Positions 24,732-38,866 of a stretch of 64,000 nt of DNA are shown piece after piece. Source of the stretch: Chamaecrista fasciculata (taxonomy: Eukaryota > Streptophyta > Magnoliopsida > Fabales > Fabaceae); NCBI GenBank assembly GCA_003254925.1, contig QANZ01002004.1, positions 177,371-241,370 of the forward strand, written 5' to 3'. Made by a program: the position numbers and the translations under genes. Every line of letters starts with the position of its first letter. Within the stretch, counting starts at the first letter, position 1. The notes under the pieces were generated by a model, which was not told the origin of the DNA, made no database searches, and saw only the letters and a list, made by a program, of their open reading frames with translations.

Positions 24732-26627
24732 GATCTTCGAGTTTCTCCGGCAGTTCGCAGTTCGCCTTCAAATTGAAACGATAGTCGCCTCACTCGCTGA
24801 GGCAGATTTGAGGAATTGATATTCCCAGGAATTTTGGCCACTCTCAGAGATCCGATCTCTACCGTCAATAGATGATGACGGAACGGCTTTACTCAACGAC
24901 GTCGTCCTCCTCTTTGGTTCGTGACTTTCTTGTCTTAGCCTACAAGTTTCGCTCCATTTATTTATGAATTTTTTTTCTTTCTAAAATATTTTTGAAGAAA
25001 ATTATGTTCATTTTAACTTATTATTATTTATCTATATTTTAAAATTGGAAATTAGACAATATCAATATTTAAGAAATTCAGATATATGTATAATTTTGGC
25101 CAAAAAAAAAAAGATATATGTATAATTATTCGATTCGATATTCGATTAAGGTATAAATGCATGGTTTTTTTATTCAAACAAAAAAATCTTACAAATATGT
25201 AACTAGTACAAGTTGGTTGTTTTGAATTTTGATTTAAAACATATATAATTGAATATACAGTATTTCATGTTTTTCTCTCCAAACGTATGCCATTAACAAT
25301 ATGATCAATACATTATCTTAAAATTTATTGTTGGTATAATTACATATTTGTAAATTCTTAATCTCTTCATCATATTTAGACCGAAGCTTATCCATAGTAT
25401 AAGTTGATGCAGCTTTTTATGAAAATAAAAGTTTTCATATTTTTTTAACAAATTATTTTATTTAGGTCAAAATGTAATTTTGTCATTTAAGTTTATCAAA
25501 AGTTTAACTCAACAACTGAATTGGTCATATATCTCTCATTTCAAGATTAAATATGGCAAATGTTGAGCTACATATTTGCTTTGATGAGTATCTTCTTTGT
25601 TTAATTGGAGCCGTCAGCGAATAAGTTCAATTTTGGTTCCGAAAGTGGACTGTTAGTTTCATAGTCAAACGAATAAGTTCAAATTTGATTGTGATAAGCT
25701 CAAAACTACAGGTTTTCTTGATAAATCATTTTCACTGTTTAGTTGAAATCGTCAGCAAATAAAGTTAAATTAGGCATAGAAGTGATTATGGAATGAAAAA
25801 AGTGAAAAATCACTTTCGAGTTCGAGTTGACTTCATTTGTTGAAGGTCCCAACTAGGCTAAAAAAGAATTTGTCATGAATAATTTTTAGCTTTGAACTTA
25901 TTGCAATTAGACTTAAAATAAGATAAATATAACTAAATGTATTCATTTAATTGTCAAACGAGCGGCCCACTTTCAAAACTCATTTTGAACTTGTTTGTTG
26001 ATCGTCCTAATTGGACAAAGAAATGACTCGTCAAAAACATATAATTAGGGATTTATTGCATTCGAACTTAAAACAAGAGAGACATATACTGTTATTGAGA
26101 TCAATGAGTAAAAATTTTGAAAAACTTAAATGAGACTTTGTGTGTTTTCTGTCTTATTTCTGAACCCGCTTTGATTGGGCTTTTATTTATTGAAGTATCA
26201 TTTTAGACACAAAAAAAAATTATTGAAGAAGATAAGTTATTGCTTGAAGTTGAAACATATTTGACAAGGTTCTGAACTTCTGAATATTTAAGTGCAATAT
26301 CTATCAATTAATTAAAACTATAAAACAAGGAGTTACAAATATGTTTGTCAAAAATGAATTCAATCAGATTACAGATAATTGATCAATTGTTGAAGATGAC
26401 AAAACACATGAGTATCGAAAAATGCTCAAAAAAATAATTAAATTTTTGTAATAATACTTGCCTTTCTTTTTTTTTTTGGTAAAATAATACTCGCCTTTTA
26501 AACCTCCAAAATTCAATCTCTATTTTGGTAAAATAGTAATTTTGCACACTCTCATTTATTATACTTATAATTTTCTCTCTCTATCTATCATTTTTCATTA
26601 TTTTTTTTCTCTTTTCCACTCAGACAC

Positions 26628-26802
26628 ATCTCTCTCTCCCTCACACACACACACAAACACACGTACACCTCACTCCCTCTTTCACACACTCTCTTATATA
26701 TATATACTCTCACTCTCTCTCTCTCACACACACACACACAAACACACGTACACCTCACTCCCTCTTTCACACACTCTCTTATATATATATATATAATATA
26801 AT
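26628..26802. repeat. compound microsatellite, tandemly duplicated
   Basis: A block of (CA)n, 'aaacacacgtacacctcactccc', 'tttcacacactctctta' and (TA)n occurs twice in a row, offset by roughly 85 bp, separated by a (CT)n tract. Any ORF through it (either strand) is an artefact of low complexity. Confidence 0.85.
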
Positions 26803-27103
26803 TTATATTAATTTAATTAAACAAAAAAATTGCAATATTATTATTTTTTTGGTTGCAATATTCCTTTATTTATTTTGAGTAAAATATACAATTGAACCCC
26901 TAAAATAAATTTTAAGTTACAATCTTCTTCCATTCTCTTTAATGCATTTTTTTTTTTAAAAAAAGAAAAAAATTAACTATCTTCACTTTTATAGGTATTT
27001 TAGTCCTCAAACTATGAGCTCAATTTCCTTGGCTTTTAAAATTATTTTTTGTTTAGTTTTTTTCTCAAACTATTCAATTAGTTTCTCAAAATATAGGGTT
27101 AAA

Positions 27104-27433
27104 AGGTCAATTTGGTCCTAAATGTATGCCCTAATGTTCATTTTGGTTCATTATGTTTCAAAATATTCAAATTGCTCCTAAATGTTTGCAAAATATTTCA
27201 TTTTGGTCCCAAGTATTAAATATGGCTTGTTTCAAGTTCAAACATGATGAGTTTAGAGCTACGTATTGTTCCCGAAGAGTACCTCCATATATTCTAGTTG
27301 AAACATTTTACCAATATTTATGACCAAAATGAATAATTTTGCCAACATTTATGACCAATTTGAACTTTTTGAAACATGATGGACCAAAATGAATATTAGG
27401 GCATACATTTAGGACCAAAATGAACATTTGACC
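27104..27433. repeat. inverted-repeat element (MITE-like), about 330 bp
   Basis: The left arm 'ggtcctaaatgtatgccctaatgttcattttgg' through 'catgatgtttcaaaa'-like words is repeated inverted at the right end (about 27355-27425), giving arms of roughly 80 bp. The middle is unique. No target duplication was matched, so the ends are approximate. Confidence 0.65.
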
Positions 27434-28479
27434 AAACATTTTAGTGTTGTTTTGTTATTTACATTCTGGTCCTCAAACTATTCTTTGTTATTTTTTTGTC
27501 ATTGAATTTCATAAATAGACTCGATTATTGATGACCAAGATTTTTTACAGCCCCGAGTTATCATTTAAACATGTTAGAGATTGATTAATTGGACCGGTAC
27601 AAATTTATGGACCAAATTGTAATCTTAAAATAATTTTATTATTATTTTCATTTTGGTCCATCATCTCATCCAATGAGATTAACCTAAACCCTTTATCCAA
27701 AAATATCTCATCCTTACACTTTTTAATATCATCTCATCTCAATACTATTCCACTCAAACCACAACCAAACACATATCATCTCATCTCATTATCTCCATCT
27801 CATTTCATTATTTCTTACCATTTATACCCCTATACAAAATAAAAAAAATCCATAAACCTATTTCAACCGACCACAACCATTACATACCCTTTTTATATAA
27901 TTTCACACCCTATTTAACATCATTTTCTCTAAAATCACCCAAACACCAATACATCATCTCATCTCATCTCAATCACTTGGTTGAGCTTGGATTAAAATAC
28001 AATTGCTCCCAAAATGCCCTAAAACATACAATAGAGAGGTAAGAAAAAAATAACTATAACGAGGTCAAACAAGTGTGTTAAAATTTAAAACTGAATAACC
28101 CAACGATATTAAAATTTACAAAGTAAATAAGAAGGTTGAAATATTTTACACCAAACAACTAGTTATGTTCTGGCCCAAAAAAAAAAAAAAAAACTAATTA
28201 NAAAAAAAAAAAAAACTAATTATGTTTTTTAGTCTTTTTTTTTTCCTCTCTGGTCTCAAGTTCAACCTTCGTATCATCATATGGCCTTCCTGAAAGCCTT
28301 GTAAAAGCCCAAGTGGCCGTTACACTTGTTACTCACCAATGGCCAGAGTGTAATGCACTAGTGCTAGTGTGCCATAAATGTCTGCCTGCTTTACATTCAG
28401 GTGCTCCTATTACAACTTCGCAAAATACCTGGAGGCTTCAAAAATTTTCCCGGGTAGGTCTCGGATCTCCACATCCGTC

Positions 28480-31400
28480 ATGTCTTACCGCCCAAATTTC
28501 CAAGGAGGTCGCAGGGGTGGCGCAACATCTTCCGGCCGTGGCGGCGGAGGCGGTGGTCGCCGTGGAGGTGGTCGAGGTGGTGGGCGCGGAGGAGGCCAAA
28601 GATGGTGGGACCCTGCATGGCGAGCCGAGCGCCTGAGACAAATACAGAGCGAGGTAAATTGCACGGAACAAATCATGCTCCCATGGGAATTATTTTGCGG
28701 CTGAACTAATAATCTTAAGAAAGATTGGGGGCGATGTCTTCGTTTTTTTTTTGGGGTTCCTTATTGGTTGTTTCTAAGCATGTTTGAGTGAAAAAGCGAT
28801 TGAGTTACCAAGTTTGGATTAGCACTTTGGTTTGTAAAACTTGAAGTTCAGAGTTTCTGCTGGTCTCTCTCTGAAGACTCAGGCTTGTTAAATAATTCAT
28901 AGTAGTGCTAGTTCAACGCTGTTATAATAAATATCTTCCAGGGGTTTACAGATATCTCTCTGTTTTGTTAATCGGGGCTTTAAATTGTTTGCGAGATGCA
29001 GAAGGAAGTCCTCGATGAGAACGAGTGGTGGGACAAGATGGAGAAGATGAAAGGAGGAGGAGAGCAGGAGATGATCATTAAGCGTAATTACAGTCGTCAA
29101 GACCAGCAAACCCTAGCTGACATGGCTTATGATCTTGGCCTTTACTTGTAAGTCCATTTCATACTCTCCAAGTTTTATCGTTCCACTAAAAATTGAAGTG
29201 GGACTGCACTGCTAAAGTGAACATTTTATCATGTTTCTCCAAATGAAACTTATTTGTGTTGCTCATGTTACTGGGGGTTCTCAGCCAACAATAATTAAAT
29301 AATGCTGTCCGTTGTCTGTTATTCTTTTATTCTCGACCCCTATCTCTAATTCGGCCTGACCACAATGTTTGGTTCTACTTCTACCCTCGCTGTTATGTTA
29401 ATGCTGTTTCGTGGACATATGTGTTCTGCGCCAGCCATCTCTTGTTGTCATCTTGGATTAGGGGATATCGAGTTGTGTGGAATAACTTGCCAGTTGCCAA
29501 ATGCTTTGTTGTGATTAATTTTGTTGGGATATCTGTATCTGGAATACTTTGTGATATATATTCAGCAGAAGTTGTCTTCTGATTGTGAGAATTTAAAGTT
29601 GATTTTTTAATTTATTATGTCTGACATTTCTGTCACCTGATTTTGTACTTGGGCAAAGAAAGCCATGCTTATAGCAAGGGGAAAGCTCTTGTCGTTAGCA
29701 AAGTTCCATTGCCTGATTATCGTGCAGATCTTGATGATCGTCATGGATCTACTCAGAAGGAGGTGCAGTACATCACTAATTATATGCCTAACCCCTTTTT
29801 TGTTTGCTTGCAAAATTTTGATGATGCATTGACAATTCTGAGCTTCCTGCAGATTAGAATGCCCTCAGACATTGAGAGGAGGGTAGGATCTCTTTTGAAC
29901 AACACACAGTCCTTGGGGACAGCACCAGTTAACATACCTCCCACAACAACCAATGATAGGCTTAAACAATCAACAACTGCTACAAAATCTTTCTCTGCCC
30001 AGCAGACTGATTCTTCCAAGGAGAAACTTAGTGTTGAACTCAAAGAAAGGCAAGACAAACTGCAGGTATATTGCTTTTGTTTGACATATAAATGTCAATG
30101 TAATATCATTTGTTTTTACATTAATTGTGCAAAGTACTTTACTTCCCTCGTTTGTCCTTTCTAATTAGAATTGAATATTGTTTATTCATGTTCAGGAAGG
30201 TGATAGTTTGAAGGCTATGAAGTCATTTCGGGAAAAACTTCCTGCATTTAAAATGAAGTCTGAGTTTCTAAAAGCTGTTCAGGAAAATCAGGTGGGTAAT
30301 TTTTCTCTCTATAGCGTGATATAAATGCCTTATTTTGTATACTATAGTTGATAGTCGATAGTTGATTCACTAGCCTAGTGTGTGTAGCCTGGACTTCTAT
30401 TCTGTATTAGACATTAGATGTTTGGGAGAGATAAGGGAGTTCTAAATTTTCAATTAACTTTGGCTTCTGATTTTTAGGTATGTGAGAAGATATATAAATA
30501 TCTATTACTCCTGGTTCAATATTGTTGATTTTTAGTAAAATATAAAATATAGAATGAGAGAGTAGGATGTGAGAAACACTTTTCTTGATTGTTTTTTATT
30601 TCTGAATGTCATAGGGTATTTATACAAGAGAACATAGTCTATTCTAGGAAATACAATTAATATAATTGATTCTCAAATCTCTAATATTTAGGCTAATCTC
30701 AAGGGTCAACACTTTAATGCAGATTGATTTACATAATCAAATCTGATTCTTAAGTCAATATATTTAATATATGCAGATCCGTATATTATTAAGAACAGAG
30801 TTACAGCTGCTGATTGAATAAAATTTCAATATGATGCATGGTTTGATAGGGTTTTATTCAGAGTTTTGGTTATTATTATCCCTTGATTATCACCATTTGC
30901 AGTAGTCTTAAGATTATTAGTTATGACTGGACATCTTTCCATGTTTGCTTATGATTTTTAAATTTGATCAAGTCATTCTAAGGGTCTCAATTTTGTAGTG
31001 TATGTTCCATATCACAAAGTAAATTTTGGCTTGCATGAAGTACAGGTATTAGTAGTTTCAGGAGAGACAGGTTGTGGCAAAACAACACAGCTGCCGCAAT
31101 TCATTCTCGAAGAGGAGATATCATGTTTACGTGGAGCTAATTGCAACATAATTTGCACTCAACCTCGTCGCATATCTGCAATTTCTGTTGCAGCCCGAAT
31201 ATCAGCTGAAAGGGGGGAGAGTCTTGGTGAAACAATTGGTTACCAAATTCGTCTTGAAGCAAAACGTTCTGATCAAACACGCCTCTTGTTTTGCACCACT
31301 GGTGTATTACTTCGTCGGCTGGTAATTTACAATTCTACTACAGCTGAAAACTTCCTGCTTTTTATGCTCTCAATTCATGTTTAATTGTTATAGCTTTATC

Positions 31401-34400
31401 TTGTCCTGAACTTTTTGTAACTCCCATATGCATGATTTCTTCAAATTTTTCCTTGGAAAACATTAGATATTGTCACTTCCTTGACCCAAATTGTCATATT
31501 GGTAAGTAGAACATATAATTCTACCCTGTTGGGAGAAGAAAAGTCAAATAATCTCTTGTTACAAGATTAGTGAGATCCATGGATATCTTGTGGTTCTTTA
31601 TCTTTATTTTGAAAGAAGAAGAATAATAAAATAGTCTGTTACTTGTATGGTTGTTCCTGCACATAGTATGTTAATAAATTCTTTCATGCAACTTGTGACA
31701 TTTACTTTTCCTTGTGCGGTATGCCAATGCTGTGTAGGTTCAAGATCCAGAGTTAACTGGTTTTAGTCATTTGCTGGTGGATGAAATCCATGAAAGGGGC
31801 ATGAATGAAGACTTCTTAATTATAATTTTGCGTGACCTTCTGCCTCGCCGTCCAGATTTGCGCCTCATTCTAATGAGTGCCACCATTAATGCTGACTTAT
31901 TTTCTAAATACTTTGCCAACGCCCCAACAATGCACATACCGGTATTGCATATATTATTTAGGCTTTGTGCTATAACATTATCTTTCTTTTAATGCATATT
32001 TGGTAATCGTATTTGTGTACTATATGCCAGGGGTTTACTTTCCCTGTGGCAGAGCACTTCCTAGAAGATTTATTGGAGAAAAGTCGATATAGCATTACAT
32101 CAGATAGTGACAATTTTGAGGGGAATTCAAGGAGAAGAAGGAAACAGCAAGATTCTAAGAAGGACCCTTTGACTGAATTGTTTGAGGCATGTATATTTGA
32201 CCTATCATTGATCATACTCAGTCCATGTGATGTACAAAGATGCCTTGAACTTTCTTGACTTTTCGAATTGCATGTATGTCAGATTGAGACTCAAGTGTCA
32301 TGTCTTTACTGTCTTTGTTTTAATAGAGGGAGGCCGGGGTATGTAGAATCTTAGGTACACTGGGTCTGTAGTCTTTGTGTGATATGACCTATGGCTATAA
32401 ACTCACTAAATATATTTAATTTCCTACTTGAAACATGTACCTTGCAAAACAAAGTCGCAAAGTGATTGTTTGAATAAGAGTGGATCAAGAGTTCCACAAT
32501 GATTAGGTTTGATAGGGTCTGGAGGATCAGGTAGTAACTAGTAACTACATAAGAAGAAGACAGTGTTAAATTTCTGTTGTTGACATCCTCAAGGAATGTT
32601 CTATTTTTTTTATTGTGTTGACATTATCAAGGGATAAAATTTGGATGAAATATCTAGTTTTAGTTTTTTACATGGACAACTAATTTGGTGGGCCGGTGAA
32701 ATCTGTGTTGGCAGTTTGACCGTGGGGGTGGTAAATTGAAACAATTATTGCTTGGTGTTAGTTGGATTTTATCAATCACCATCTTAAATGGCTCTAGGTG
32801 TTGGGATGTACGATAAAAAATTGAGCTTCTGCTTGGTTTGGTACAAAGTTCCTACTTGTATGGAAAAGACGGTGCTTTTAGGTTTGATACAAAATTTGGA
32901 TTGGAGAGGAGTTTCCTTTGGAGAGATGAATCTAATATCTGTTTCTTTCCTTTGTACTGTAATGCTTCTGTTTCTTGTCTATTAACTTCTTATTTTTTAT
33001 TTTTTGATGATATTTCTAGACTTTTGTTGAGCAATATTTTCTTTAGGATTTTCTTGTAAACTAACTACAAGCCAAGTTCTGTTTCTTTCTGGAAGATTCT
33101 TCCTGTATGCTGCTAACTATTGTTGTACATATTGTGTTTTGTGTGTTTCAATTTACATAGTAATTGTATGTATGTGTATAATGCTTTCAATTATTTGTTT
33201 GCAGGACATTGATATAGATAATCATTATAAAAATTACAGTTCACATGTGAGAAAGTCTCTTGAAGCTTGGTCTACCTCAAAGATAGATTTGGGTTTGGTA
33301 TGTACTCTATTAATTTTTTTTTTTTTGGCAGTGAATCTGAAGTTTATTTATTATATATATTAGCTGTTGGGCCTTATTTCAGTATGTCGGCACAAAGAGC
33401 TAAGTAGGAAAATAAGTAGTTCAAGAAATAACAACAGTTTAATTTATTTTTCTTTAGCTGAGACAAGAATAGGCCACTTGATTATCCTCTTTTTAGATGA
33501 ATTACAGACTCCAAGTTCTCAGCTGCAACTGTTTTTTTTCCTTAAACTGTGTTGCTTAATCTTCTTGGAGCTTTATGCTTTTGGTCAAAATGTCATCAGT
33601 AAGTATTGATGATTCATTTTCTCATGGTAGCTCAAATCCCCTCTTATATTCCATTTTGTTATGATGTTTTAGGTTGAGGCAACAATTGAATATATTTGCC
33701 GAAATGAAGGTGATGGAGCAATTCTTGTATTTTTAACTGGCTGGGATGATATTTCCAAACTATTCGACAAACTTAAAGGAAATAACTTCCTTGGAGATCT
33801 TACCAAGTTTCTGATCCTCCCTCTGCATGGTTCAATGCCTACCATCAACCAACGTGAAATATTTGATCGCCCTCCCCCTACCAAGAGGTAAGCTTTTTTC
33901 GGTTTTCAGTTGGAATTAAAAATCTGAAAAATCACCACATTTAGTCAATTAGTATATGACCCTAGATTAATTGGTTCAAACAGGTGAGTGGTGCTATTTG
34001 GATGGCACTTTAGATGAGACCCCTTGTTACTTTGTTTCAATATTGTTGCCTTTCATGGCCACATGCCCACATCTTGTATGATCATCCAAATTGAAGTTAT
34101 TTGTTTATTATGTTTGGCATGGTACTTCTGGAGTTCTATAAAAGTAACATTGTGCCCATTTTCCAAGTGGTGTTGCTGTACATTGACCATATTATTATGT
34201 TCTAATTTATGCTGTTTGGATTAGATGTTTGGTAAACGGGACTGTTTTGCTGTCATATTTGGCTTATTTTCTTGTCACTTTAGCATTTGGATTTTGATTT
34301 ATGTTATTCTTCTATTGTAGAAAAATTGTGCTGGCTACAAATATTGCTGAGAGTAGCATCACCATTGATGATGTAGTGTTTGTCATAGATTGTGGAAAAG

Positions 34401-36562
34401 CAAAAGAGACTAGTTATGATGCTCTAAACAAGCTTGCCTGTCTCTTACCATCATGGATTTCAAAGGCTTCAGCTCATCAGGTAGCAAGGTTTAGAATTGC
34501 ATTTTAACGACACTAGGGTGTTTTTTTTTTTGCTTTGGGGAACATGTGACTCTTTCAAAGCTGACCAGCCAAGCAAGCTGATATTGCTGAATTTGTTAGT
34601 CTATGTTTTTTTCTTTTACTGTTTTTACAAGTCCTGAACGATTTAGTCCTTAAACTATTGAAGTTTCACTTTTGTTTGGCCGATTTAGTTTTAATTTTAA
34701 ATCTTCCAAACTTGTTTTCAAATCTTTCGATCCAGTTGCATCTGTTTTCTAAGTTGTTTATTTTTCTAAAACTCTAGGCACTATTTCTAAATCTATGATT
34801 TCAGAAACATTACAACTCTTTTGAAAACTTACTTTATTCAATGTCTATCTTCTTTCTTCTTTACGAATTACTTCTATTACTAATGGGTAAGACTATTACA
34901 GAGACGAGGACGTGCTGGTCGGGTACAGCCTGGAGTTTGTTTTAGGCTGTATCCAAAAGTGATCCATGATGCAATGCTTGAGTACCAGTTACCTGAAATA
35001 CTCCGAACACCATTGCAAGAGCTGTGCCTGCATATCAAAAGTTTGCAGCTTGGAACAGTGGGATCATTTTTAGCGAAAGCACTTCAACCACCTGATCCTT
35101 TGGCAGTTGAGAATGCTATTGAACTTTTAAAAACAATTGGGGCATTAGATGATAAGGAGGATCTCACACCACTGGGTATGTTATGTTGGGATATTTTTGT
35201 GTCCGATGTTTGTTGAGTATGGGCTTTAAATTTCTGACAAAAATTTCATGTATCAGGTCGGCATCTTTGCACCATACCCTTGGACCCAAATATAGGGAAG
35301 ATGCTTCTAATGGGTTCCATCTTTCAATGCCTCAATCCAGCCTTGACTATTGCTGCTGCTCTTGCACATCGTGACCCATTTGTCTTGCCAATAAGTAGAA
35401 AAGAGGAAGCTGATGAAGCAAAGAGATCCTTTGCTGGTGATTCTTGCAGGTTAGTTATTAAGCCAGGCATAGCAGTCCTTTCCAATAGTGTTCTACTAAA
35501 TAGACCATGCTTGTCTTGTCTACTTGAATTCTGAATGTACTTTTGATTCAGTGATCATATAGCTCTTTTGAAAGCATTTGAAGAGTGGAAGGCTGCAAAA
35601 CGTAGAGGGAATGACAGGCAATTCTGTTGGGATAATTTTCTGTCTGGAGTAACCTTGCAGATGATGGATGATATGAGAATGCAGTTTCTCACCTTATTAT
35701 CTGACATTGGATTTGTTGACAAGTCCAGGGGTCCTGAGGTCAGCTCTTGGTCACGATTTATTAATTGAAATATCCTTTCCATTATCTGCCTCCAAGTTGT
35801 TTCTCTTTTGAGCACGTAATAAATTTCCTGTCGACTCATTTCGTCCTTTATGGCATTGGTGTTTCTGCCATTTTCCATTGACATCCAAAATTAAACAACT
35901 AGTTATATTGTTTATGTAGGCTTACAACCAGTACAGCCATGATTTGGAGGTCGTTTGTGCAATTCTTTGTGCTGGGCTCTACCCTAATGTTGTGCAGTGC
36001 AAAAGAAGAGGAAAACGCACAGCTTTCTACACAAAAGAAGTTGGCAAAGTTGAAATCCATCCTGCATCTGTCAATGCAGGGGTTCATCTCTTCCCTCTGC
36101 CCTACATGGTGTATAGTGAAAAGGTTAAAACTACCAGCATCTATGTTAGGGACTCCACAAACATATCTGATTATGCTCTGCTTCTGTTTGGTGGCAATCT
36201 CATCCCCAGTAAAAGCGGTGAGGGCATTGAAATGCTTGGTGGTTACCTTCATTTCTCCGCTTCCAAGAGTGTCCTTGACTTAATAACGGTAATTTCGCTC
36301 GCTTTTCCCTGTAACATCTGATTCTTTCTTCGTCTCTTTCGAATTCCCTCCCCCACAACAACTTGAAGTCTTTGCTTGAGTCATGATGATTGATGACCTA
36401 AATAAATAAATCTAATGGTAATGAGATTTGCAGAAATTGCGTGGGGAGCTTGACAAGCTTCTAAACAGAAAGATTGAAGAACCAGGACTTGACATTTCTT
36501 TAGAAGGAAAGGGAGTAGTTGCCGCTGCCGTTGAGTTACTGCACAGTCAAAATACTAGATAA
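28480..36562 (+). CDS. DEAH-box ATP-dependent RNA helicase, DExH1/DHX36 type, 16 exons, 994 aa
   Basis: Exons: 28480-28653, 29002-29147, 29663-29762, 29853-30065, 30196-30291, 31046-31321, 31738-31941, 32031-32186, 33205-33297, 33673-33887, 34321-34480, 34902-35175, 35257-35449, 35552-35738, 35920-36288, 36434-36562; together 2985 nt. The protein opens [14 protein letters not shown] followed by an RGG/GGRGG-rich RNA-binding tail and [15 protein letters not shown]. Motif [11 protein letters not shown] is at residues 248-257, motif II DEIH at 350-353, motif III is SAT, and motif [10 protein letters not shown] is at 611-618. The ratchet/HA2 region ([15 protein letters not shown]) and OB-fold region ([18 protein letters not shown]) follow. 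This order and length match Arabidopsis DExH1 (about 995 aa), related to animal DHX36, a 3'-5' helicase that opens G-quadruplexes; the plant protein's substrates are not shown here. The intron after exon 8 uses a GC donor. The start is the first ATG that preserves the family N-terminus; an upstream in-frame ATG at 28378 would add 34 residues. Confidence 0.95.
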
Positions 36563-38866
36563 CCTTCATTATTAATATTACACCCAGGATGTTACTTGGA
36601 GGTTGGCACTATATTTAACTATTCGAAGAATGTAATATGTAATTTTGCGGCCACAAACTTTTTTCTACTTCAGAAACAATTGAGAAGATGCCTAGTGTAG
36701 TTTACCTAAAATCAGTATAAGCTGTAACTTCTAAAACCAAGTCTATTAATTAAAAATATATGCATTACAATTTTTAACTATCCTTTTTTGTTGAAAATTT
36801 GCATCTTAACATTCAATAACAAATAGGCAAATAGGGCGTTTTAAATTGTATGGGAGGATAGAGTCTTTTTTTGTTTACAAAATATAAATGTAAAGAGGAA
36901 TATGTTTATATTCAATTTAAAACTAAAATGAAAAAAATTGTCAACATTTAGGATATAAATCTTTTAAAACATAAAAGACCAAAATAAAAATGATCCTTTG
37001 ACATATATATATATATATATATATATATAGTTTTCTCAGTAAAAAAACCTGAGTCTTCTGCTGGGTGCCAGAGGGGGTGGCTAACTGAAAGTAGTGCAAG
37101 CAAAAGAGAGGACAAAAAAAATTGAAGAATGGGCCAGAGCGATTGATCATTATTGAAGAACATGGAAGATTAATCAATTATCTAATCCTGGAGATAAAAT
37201 TAAAACAAAGTAAATCGGTTTCTGCAGTATAGTGTTGCATTTTGCATACGTACTATACTGATATTTCGGAGTGTGATCGATATAGTTACCTTATAATATG
37301 CATATTAGTCGAAAGTAGATCATGTGACGCGTGACTGAAGTATACTTCACCATGAAGTGATTTCAGAAGATTTGGAAATACTTGCCAATTCCTCCTTACA
37401 AAACTCTCATGAACACGATCACTCTTTGTTAACTTTCTATAAAATTGACAAGTACTAGCTGTTTGTTGCGTGGAAATCTTAAATTTTCGTAAAATATATA
37501 GAACTTCCAGGTAAGAAAGTATATATGAGTAATTTAATTTCTTTCTTGTACATCTACTTAAACAAGGATTTTTAGAATAATTTGCTTGGAGGGCCTCTTG
37601 GAATCATGTAATTTTCAATCTCAGGCATTATTATCTATTAATTTACTTTGTAGAAACAGTTAATTTGGAGCTTAATAAGTATGTTATAGGGACAAGGGTC
37701 GGGGTGAGTGTGGGTTGCTTGAGCTTGCTGATTTTGCCGTAATTATGGAGACAGCAACATCCCAGGAATATATTGATCAAAATCTGGGATTAACATGATC
37801 CGAGATGCCCATGATCCGAGAAATTAATACGAGTCAACGATGCTAATTAAGTTTATCATATTCGTGACAGAGACATTAATTCTTTTATGAAATATTGTTT
37901 GCCTTTCCATATGCATGTGCCTCTTCCTTGTACTAATGACCCACACGTACGGCTGGTGTGATTCAACAATCTAATTAAGTGAAGCAAAAGTATAGAACTC
38001 AAACAGTTAAAAGTACGTCAATGTCAGGGTGAAAATATTAAACTTAGCAGTTAATTAATAGGGGTAATTAATTAAAAGTTAAAACCCTAAAAGTGAATAG
38101 GAGTTCAATGATTAGGAGCCCATTACAGTACAAACGGAGCATGAGATTCGTGCTTCTCAATTAATTAATAAAGTCAGAAATTCTTGATGAACGAGTGAGA
38201 ACTGAGAACATACACTGTATATTTTAGTTACTTTATATATATATATATATATATGATATGATTACCAGTGTTGCAATAAATATATGCGCATGGTGTGTAG
38301 TAAAAGTTTCTTAGGAATGAATGAATGAGTGGGTAATAGCTGGGAGAGTCTATACTCTATACTTGCAAGTTGATATATATATATATAGATAACATCACAA
38401 AATTCAAGGAATATAATCATATTTATAGAAAGTGAGAGAGAGAATATATATATAAGAGGGTGGTTTAACTATAATTTGAGATGTACGCTAGCCTTTGTGG
38501 GAATGTGAGATGATCGAGGATTCGGTAATATATGTAGATTGTCTGAAACAAACCTGAATGATGGTACTATTCCAAGGACATTGCTTCCCCTAAAAGGCTA
38601 TTAACCCCTCATCTCCACCAATATCATCATGCCACGCAATGCAAACACCGATCGACACCATGTGATTAGCCTACGGAACTGTGACACACTTCCCCCACTA
38701 CAATTATCTTACGTACCCCATGCATCCTCATGTGCATGCCTCCTTACTCCTCCTTCCTTCAGATATACTTCATATAAACATTTCCAAGATATCCCAAATT
38801 ACACATACACATATATATAGGTACACTCATCAATCATGTGCATTCATTCAGAATGAAGAATTGAAG
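36563..38866. other. spacer between DExH1 and Dof genes
   Basis: The 3' untranslated region of DExH1 is at the left. The rest is AT-rich promoter-like DNA with (TA)n runs at about 37003-37030, 38236-38254 and 38374-38388. The 17-mer gcccatgatccgagaaa (37807-37823) also occurs at 50005-50021. Just before the Dof start, 'acatatatatag' (38809-38820) may be a TATA element. No other gene seen. Confidence 0.55.

Larger units (their letters stand above)
24732..28479. other. spacer between divergent TRS85 and DExH1 genes
   Basis: This head-to-head spacer holds both promoters. The first 200 bp next to TRS85 are GC-richer and likely leader. About 25600-26050 contains repeated related words ('gaataagttcaaatttg', 'cactttcgag'). 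Then come a CT/CA/TA microsatellite block (26628-26802), an inverted-repeat element (27104-27433), and at about 27660-28015 a stretch full of 'catctcatctcat' that resembles the 'gatgagatgagatg' sequence at 60080-60245. A poly-A run with an N (28201) marks weak assembly. No gene recognised. Confidence 0.55.

Noticed and set aside
26542..26796. Open frames on both strands rich in Ser/His/Thr or Arg/Val/Cys
   Set aside because: Artefact of the CA/CT/TA microsatellite.
28313..28671. Other frames across the glycine-rich start of the helicase
   Set aside because: GC-rich GGN repeats keep all frames open; only the frame with [10 protein letters not shown] splices into the helicase.
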